Below, piece by piece: positions 6,539 to 10,883 of a DNA stretch of 10,883 nucleotides. The stretch's first letter is position 1, and each line of letters starts with the position of its first letter. A model generated the notes under the pieces. The model saw nothing but the letters and a program-made list of their open reading frames with translations. It made no database searches and was not told where the DNA came from. Origin of the DNA: Bacteroidota bacterium. Its GTDB lineage: Bacteria > Bacteroidota > Bacteroidia > Chitinophagales > Chitinophagaceae. Location of the stretch: NCBI GenBank assembly GCA_029778965.1, contig JAKPBL010000492.1, positions 1 through 10,883 of the forward strand, written 5' to 3'. A program made the position numbers and the translations under genes.

Positions 6539-8188
6539 TTATTCAACTGAGATTTTTTTCTGCACGTGTATAAACGTGCCCGAACGGGAAATTCCCTCGA
6601 TTGTAATGAGGTAGATTCCAGGCAGATCTGACGTGGATATGGTAATCTCCTTATTCGCGCGTTCCAGCAACCCGTTCCAATACAACAGGCTGCGGCGATC
6701 GGGAATGCGGAGCGACTGAAATGATTTGCCGCTGTAATCAGGCGCCGAAAATCCGGTGGCGGCTGACGACGGACTGTATTGAACAACCATATCGTTTTTA
6801 GGAACCGTGTAGCCGTTCAGGTCGCCCTTATAGGTTCGCAAAACAATCAATCCTTCTTTCACTACCGGTCCAAGAAACATTTTGCGGGTATATACCGATA
6901 CGGATTTTATTTTAACCGGATCCAGCTTGATTATATCATCGGCGTGATCAACAGGAACACCGTCAATCAGTAACAGCGGCTCGTTCAGAAAAAAATCGTT
7001 AAAGATGCTATTTTTCACATTAAACCGAATGCCTCCGTCGCTTCTCCGCATTCTTATTTCAGGTATGAACTCGTGTATTACTTCTTCCATAGTGGGAAAT
7101 CGCGTATAGAGGTCGAGCTCGTAATGCTTGTCGGGCGCTCCGAACATTACCGGCCCGGGCCTCGCGCTATCGTTCGGCAGGGGATGATATGCCGCCATAA
7201 GCTGGCTGTTCAGGTTTCGCTCCTTTGCAAGTGCTTCGGCCTGGCTTCCATAAACGACCGGCTGTGAAGGTTCAAAATTGTAACTGTCTGCGTATAAGGG
7301 CTGCGGTTCCCAGACAAACTGTTCATTGTTTGACTGTAAGGGGTGGAATACCAATTCTTTTACATTGGTGCCCAGGGGCAGATTAAAAAACAGGCGGCCG
7401 CTGTCATCGCTTACCGAAGCGGCAAGCGTGTAGTCAATGCCCGGTGCACTTAAAAACCCTGTCTTGCCCGCTACGCGTTTGCCCGTTGTTTTATCGACCA
7501 GGTAGCCACCCAACACCGGGCCCTCCATCTCAGGCAGGTAGCTGATAACATGCTTTTCGGAAGCACCGCCGGCACGGAAATAGGCGGCTATGGAAATTGC
7601 TGGCGGCGCCGGCAGGTCATCTATCCTCGCAACAGCTATCGACGCCGCCGCAGGCATGCTATCGAAACGTATGGTGAAATTTTCGCGACGATGCAGTTTT
7701 TCGGCCGACAACTGCAGCAAAAAATTATTTGTTGCCGTACCGGCAGCCGTGATGGGTGATGCATCCGGGCCGGGAGAAGCGCCTATATTTTTCGCGGCCA
7801 CAAAGGGATTCAATACCACCAATTCCTGCGTGAAAAAAAAACGGGCGTCAAAATTCTTCATCCAGTTTGTATAGGCCCTTAACTGGTACCTGCCGGCCGG
7901 CAACTGGTTGCCGATAGGCAGGCTGCCGGCGCCGCGTCCATCGTCAAGACGCACCACCTGTTGCAATACAGGCTTCCTTTCTTCAGAGATCAGTTCCAGG
8001 TAACACTGACGACTAACCGAAGAAACTTGCTGTCGCCCCATATCAAAAAGATAGGCGCTGTACCAGATGGTTTCGCCTGTTACATACACGGTTCGGTCGG
8101 TGTGCAGGTACAATTGTTCCCGGTAGCCGGTCTGCGCATACAGGCTAACCGGCAAAAAAACGATCAGGTATAGCAGCCATTTTTTCAC
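6539..8188 (-). CDS. Secreted MG2-domain protein with a TonB plug-like region
   Basis: This is a 549-residue exported protein. From the GTG at 8188 it opens with the signal peptide MKKWLLYLIVFLPVSLYA, cleaved before QTGYRE. The N-terminal domain has LYLHTDRTVYVTGETIWY (about 26-43), a hallmark of macroglobulin MG2 domains in Bacteroidota. Beta-rich segments follow. Then comes a plug-like region, about 365-457, with LLLIDGVPVDHADDI (about 405-419), YTRKMFLGP and GLIVLRTYKGDL as in TonB-receptor plugs, but no barrel follows. The C-terminus, with TSDLPGIYLITIEG, looks like a final beta-sandwich. An ATG at 8230 would overlap the upstream gene by 46 bp and put extra residues before the signal peptide. 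The GTG overlaps the upstream TGA as GTGA, typical of coupled translation. The gene is last in the operon. I infer a periplasmic or surface partner of the receptor; its exact job is unknown. Confidence 0.8.
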   Translation of the reverse strand: MKKWLLYLIVFLPVSLYAQTGYREQLYLHTDRTVYVTGETIWYSAYLFDMGRQQVSSVSRQCYLELISEERKPVLQQVVRLDDGRGAGSLPIGNQLPAGRYQLRAYTNWMKNFDARFFFTQELVVLNPFVAAKNIGASPGPDASPITAAGTATNNFLLQLSAEKLHRRENFTIRFDSMPAAASIAVARIDDLPAPPAISIAAYFRAGGASEKHVISYLPEMEGPVLGGYLVDKTTGKRVAGKTGFLSAPGIDYTLAASVSDDSGRLFFNLPLGTNVKELVFHPLQSNNEQFVWEPQPLYADSYNFEPSQPVVYGSQAEALAKERNLNSQLMAAYHPLPNDSARPGPVMFGAPDKHYELDLYTRFPTMEEVIHEFIPEIRMRRSDGGIRFNVKNSIFNDFFLNEPLLLIDGVPVDHADDIIKLDPVKIKSVSVYTRKMFLGPVVKEGLIVLRTYKGDLNGYTVPKNDMVVQYSPSSAATGFSAPDYSGKSFQSLRIPDRRSLLYWNGLLERANKEITISTSDLPGIYLITIEGISRSGTFIHVQKKISVE

Positions 8189-9321
8189 CAGAAAGAAGGT
8201 TTTTGGTTTGAGCCACCCGATAAGCGGCAATCCAGGCAGGTACGTTTACCCATAACCGCAGGGCCACCACTAACAAAGTAATAAACTGTATAGCTGTCGT
8301 CTATATAATTGAACACCGGTAGCAGAAACGGGTTATAATCAAAATATACAATCTTGCAGTCTTCACCCGGGAAAGTCTGCGGCCAGTCGTTCAATTCACG
8401 GCGATCTACAAAAAGACGCATCGACTGAACAGCGGTAGCGCTGACATAACCCAACACCAGCTCCGAAGGCCGGTCAAGACAAACCAGGTTTCCGATCAGT
8501 TGCGAAGGCATCTGGTCAAAAAGTGTTCCTAGTTCCTGGCTGTTTTTCTTTACTATTTGCCAGTAGTTATAGGCCTCAGGCGTAAGCGCATATTGGTTCA
8601 CCAACAAACTGTAACGATAATTCAGGCGGGGATCTGCATTGAGCATTTGGTGCAATGGCTGCATACTGATGCGGTCTTCGCCCAGGGCCGCCGAGTTGGC
8701 CAGCACAATATCTTTCGAAAACTGGCTGATCCAGCATTTGCTGGTTTGCGTTTCGTCGTTGGCAACGGTCAGCAGGTTATTCTCCAGGTGCCAGGGCGTT
8801 AACAACTGCGCCGTGTATTCCCAGGTTTCGACAAAGTCCCACCGGTAAAACCGGGCGTTCCCGCCGGGATCGTGAGTATTTACGAAAAAGAAAATATCGG
8901 CGGGTTGCTGCCAGCTAATGCTGTCGATCGGTGGTGTTTGAATGGTGCGAACAAACTCACTCTGGTAATGACTGCCGTCATTTGTTTGAATGCTGAGCCG
9001 GTATCTTTCACTGGCGGAAAGTGAAAGCGTGCTGCTCACATAGTCACCAGAATCGTTTACTGCCGGCACTTCAAATCGCTGACCGGCCGCTCCTTCGATA
9101 TAGATGGCCGCTCCTTTTTCAGGATGAAAAATAACCGTGTCCTGCAGGTTGCGGGTGCGCGACAGGTTGATATGGGTTTGCCCGTTTACAGCAGTATTGA
9201 TCACACCATTGACCACCAGGAACTGACTAGGCTGGTTCAATACCGCCGGCTCATATTCGCGTTTGCAGGCCGGCAGAAGGCAGACAGTCATTACCCACAA
9301 AAACAGGATAGCTTGTTTCAT
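8185..9321 (-). CDS. DUF4249-family outer-membrane lipoprotein
   Basis: This is a 378-residue lipoprotein. The signal peptide ends in the lipobox LLPAC with Cys19 as the lipidated residue, followed by KREYEP. The mature protein starts with a beta-rich region (FLVVNGVINTAVNGQTHINLSRTR, in part at about 34-57) and ends with the CLDCR-GG-N-KP-FW pattern (362-378), which I recognise as the conserved C-terminus of DUF4249 proteins, with Cys362 and Cys365. This family typically sits next to a TonB-dependent receptor in Bacteroidota, much as SusD sits next to SusC, but its substrate role is not established. The open frame extends to a TTG at 9330 overlapping the receptor stop. The ATG at 9321, 5 nt after that stop, gives the better signal peptide. 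Its stop overlaps the GTG start of the MG2 gene. Confidence 0.85.
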   Translation of the reverse strand: MKQAILFLWVMTVCLLPACKREYEPAVLNQPSQFLVVNGVINTAVNGQTHINLSRTRNLQDTVIFHPEKGAAIYIEGAAGQRFEVPAVNDSGDYVSSTLSLSASERYRLSIQTNDGSHYQSEFVRTIQTPPIDSISWQQPADIFFFVNTHDPGGNARFYRWDFVETWEYTAQLLTPWHLENNLLTVANDETQTSKCWISQFSKDIVLANSAALGEDRISMQPLHQMLNADPRLNYRYSLLVNQYALTPEAYNYWQIVKKNSQELGTLFDQMPSQLIGNLVCLDRPSELVLGYVSATAVQSMRLFVDRRELNDWPQTFPGEDCKIVYFDYNPFLLPVFNYIDDSYTVYYFVSGGPAVMGKRTCLDCRLSGGSNQKPSFW

Positions 9322-9326
9322 GGGTT

Positions 9327-10883
9327 TCAAAATTTAATATTGTACGTGACGAATGGAATCGCAGCGCCGAATATGGACAACTGGTATCCTTTGACCTGGC
9401 CGCTCTCCGAAACGAAATAAACCGAATAAGGGTTTTCACGGCTGGTGAGGTTATATACACCCGCCGACCAGGAATTGTGGAACTTCTGTTTCACCTTGTG
9501 ATTGCCATCGAGCGTTATCGAAAAATCGGCCCTGAAATAATCCGGTATGCGATACTGGTTCCGGTCTGAGTAAAGCAACGCAGTGGTGCCGCCCATATTG
9601 AAAACACCAATGGGAAGCGTAATCGGACGACCCGTAGTATATACCATATTGGTTGACATGCTCAACCTGTGCGAAAAACGGTAATTGACAATGGCGTTGA
9701 CATTGTGCGGCTTGTCAAAACTGGCGGGATACCATTCGCCCCGGTTGATCTTTTCACCGGCGATGGGATCGTCCTGCTGTAAAAAGGTGCGCGAATAGGT
9801 ATAGCTGAACCAACCATTCAGCCGGCCGGCTGTCTTTTTCAACAGGAACTCAACACCCCACGCTTTTCCGCGTGTATTGATCAGGTCCGTTTCGATGTGT
9901 TCATTCATTAACAGCGAAGCGCCGCTTTTATAATCCAGAAAATGTTTGATCCGTTTATAATACCCTTCCACAGACGCCTCGATGGTGTTGTTCTTGAAGT
10001 CGTGGTAATAGCCGATGCTTACCTGCTGGCCCTGTTGCGGCTGCACAAATCGATCGCTTAGCTTCCAGATATCGGTGGGTGAAATAGTAACCGTATTCGA
10101 CAGCATGTGAATATACTGCTGCATACTGTTATAGCTGAGCTTAACCGAATTGTTATTACCGAGGCTGTACCGCAGGCCTATTCTTATCTCCGGCGCCTGC
10201 CAGGTCTTGATTATTTTCCCCGACGCATACGTGCTGATACCTGAAACCGATGATGTATCGCGCGGTAAACCGGGCGTGTATTCATTTACGCTGGCAGGTC
10301 CGAAGGCGTTGAATATACTGTACCGGATGCCCGCAGACACCGACAATTTGTTATTGATCGTCCAGTTATCGCCGAGATAGACCGCTGTTTCGAGCGCCCG
10401 TTCGGTTTGCACCTGCTTTTTTGCGACGATCGAACTGTCGCCCACCGGTTTAAAAGTGCCGGGACTAAGCTGGTACCAGATTGCATTCAGTCCAAAGCTC
10501 AACTGGTGATCATTATTGATGGTATAGCTCGACTCCGACCGCAGGCTGTACTGCCTGATATTAAAGGAAAGCCGGTAGGCATTTACGGGGTTTTCATTAC
10601 TGTTCACGGCATACTGGTAATCGTCGCCGCCAATGGTCAGCACATGGCTGAATGCATTATTAAACAGGTGTTTCCACTTTATATTGGCATTGGTGTTTCC
10701 ATAACGGTAGGTGGTATCACCGTTGAACTTAAACCGGTCGTTGCTTTTGTAAGCCGTGATATAAACGGCATTTTTTGCATTGATATTGGTGCTGTAGCGA
10801 ATGTTTACATCATAGAAACCTGCCCGGCTGTTTTTATATTCTTTATTGGGTATTACACCCATCAGCCAGTTGGAGTAAGTGGT
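9327..10883 (-). CDS. TonB-dependent outer-membrane receptor, 5' end outside the window
   Basis: At least 518 residues of a beta-barrel receptor are present. The frame is open to the right edge, where residues TTYSNWL precede the first internal Met, so the ATG at 10862 is not the real start. The visible part is the barrel: alternating aromatic and polar strands with long loops, including YNSMQQYIHML, WGVEFLLKKTAGRLNGWFSY (in part), FDKPHNVNAIVNYRFSHRLS and VYTTGRPITLP, all typical of Bacteroidota CirA/FhuA-like receptors. It ends in a terminal aromatic residue, VTYNIKF, the signal used for barrel assembly. The plug, and probably a carboxypeptidase-like regulatory domain, lie outside the window. 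It should import a bulky or scarce solute using TonB energy. The downstream DUF4249 and MG2 genes probably belong to the same unit. Confidence 0.9.
   Translation of the reverse strand, partial: TTYSNWLMGVIPNKEYKNSRAGFYDVNIRYSTNINAKNAVYITAYKSNDRFKFNGDTTYRYGNTNANIKWKHLFNNAFSHVLTIGGDDYQYAVNSNENPVNAYRLSFNIRQYSLRSESSYTINNDHQLSFGLNAIWYQLSPGTFKPVGDSSIVAKKQVQTERALETAVYLGDNWTINNKLSVSAGIRYSIFNAFGPASVNEYTPGLPRDTSSVSGISTYASGKIIKTWQAPEIRIGLRYSLGNNNSVKLSYNSMQQYIHMLSNTVTISPTDIWKLSDRFVQPQQGQQVSIGYYHDFKNNTIEASVEGYYKRIKHFLDYKSGASLLMNEHIETDLINTRGKAWGVEFLLKKTAGRLNGWFSYTYSRTFLQQDDPIAGEKINRGEWYPASFDKPHNVNAIVNYRFSHRLSMSTNMVYTTGRPITLPIGVFNMGGTTALLYSDRNQYRIPDYFRADFSITLDGNHKVKQKFHNSWSAGVYNLTSRENPYSVYFVSESGQVKGYQLSIFGAAIPFVTYNIKF

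Noticed and set aside
6539..6640. Possible T9SS C-terminal sorting signal on the MG2 protein
   Set aside because: The segment DLPGIYLITIEG superficially resembles a sorting domain, but the following residues do not fit the usual pattern and the same ending is common in MG2 proteins.
1..10883. CRISPR array, tRNA, transposase, phage or defence genes
   Set aside because: I saw no spaced direct repeats, cloverleaf pattern, terminal inverted repeats with a transposase, or nuclease/toxin motifs on either strand.

Overview
The window looks like chromosomal DNA of a member of the Bacteroidota, most likely a Chitinophagaceae-type organism. The reasons are a TonB-dependent receptor followed by a DUF4249 lipoprotein, a secreted MG2/plug-domain protein, a promoter of the Bacteroidota TTTG / TAnnTTTG type, and weak or absent Shine-Dalgarno sequences. 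This is inferred from family content alone; no rRNA or other taxonomic marker is present. I see no mobile element, CRISPR array, tRNA or rRNA.

Layout. (1) Positions 1-2291, minus strand: a sugar-porter MFS transporter followed 12 nt later by a ROK-family sugar kinase. This is a compact uptake-and-phosphorylation operon that may continue off the left edge. (2) Positions 2352-2948, plus strand: a small METTL21/NNT1-like methyltransferase, divergent from the transporter. A 13-bp palindrome lies in the 60-bp gap between them. The 3' end of the methyltransferase gene overlaps the next gene by 9 bp, tail to tail. (3) Positions 2940-5753, minus strand: a secreted sialate O-acetylesterase-like SGNH hydrolase followed 18 nt later by an aminopeptidase P-family metallopeptidase. 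(4) Positions 5778-6440, minus strand: a small exported protein of unknown function. It has a good Bacteroidota-type promoter, a roughly 157-nt leader that starts with a predicted 5'-terminal hairpin, and a strong 12-bp-stem terminator. (5) Positions 6463-10883, minus strand: a tightly packed cell-envelope operon of TonB-dependent receptor (5' part outside the window), DUF4249 lipoprotein, and a secreted MG2-type protein with a plug-like region but no barrel. It ends at an intrinsic terminator.

How the genes work together. Region 5 is the most interesting part. Three surface or periplasmic proteins are made from one transcript, with a 5-nt gap at one junction and a GTG/TGA overlap at the other, so they probably act as one outer-membrane unit whose substrate is unknown. 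Region 1 would import and phosphorylate a hexose. Region 3 would de-esterify an acetylated glycan and trim proline-containing peptides, but nothing in the sequence shows that these two enzymes share a substrate.

Start sites were moved for four genes relative to the longest open frame. The methyltransferase starts at 2352. The small secreted protein starts at 6241. The MG2 protein starts at a GTG at 8188. The DUF4249 protein starts at an ATG at 9321. In each case the shorter start removes an overlap or exposes a clean signal peptide.
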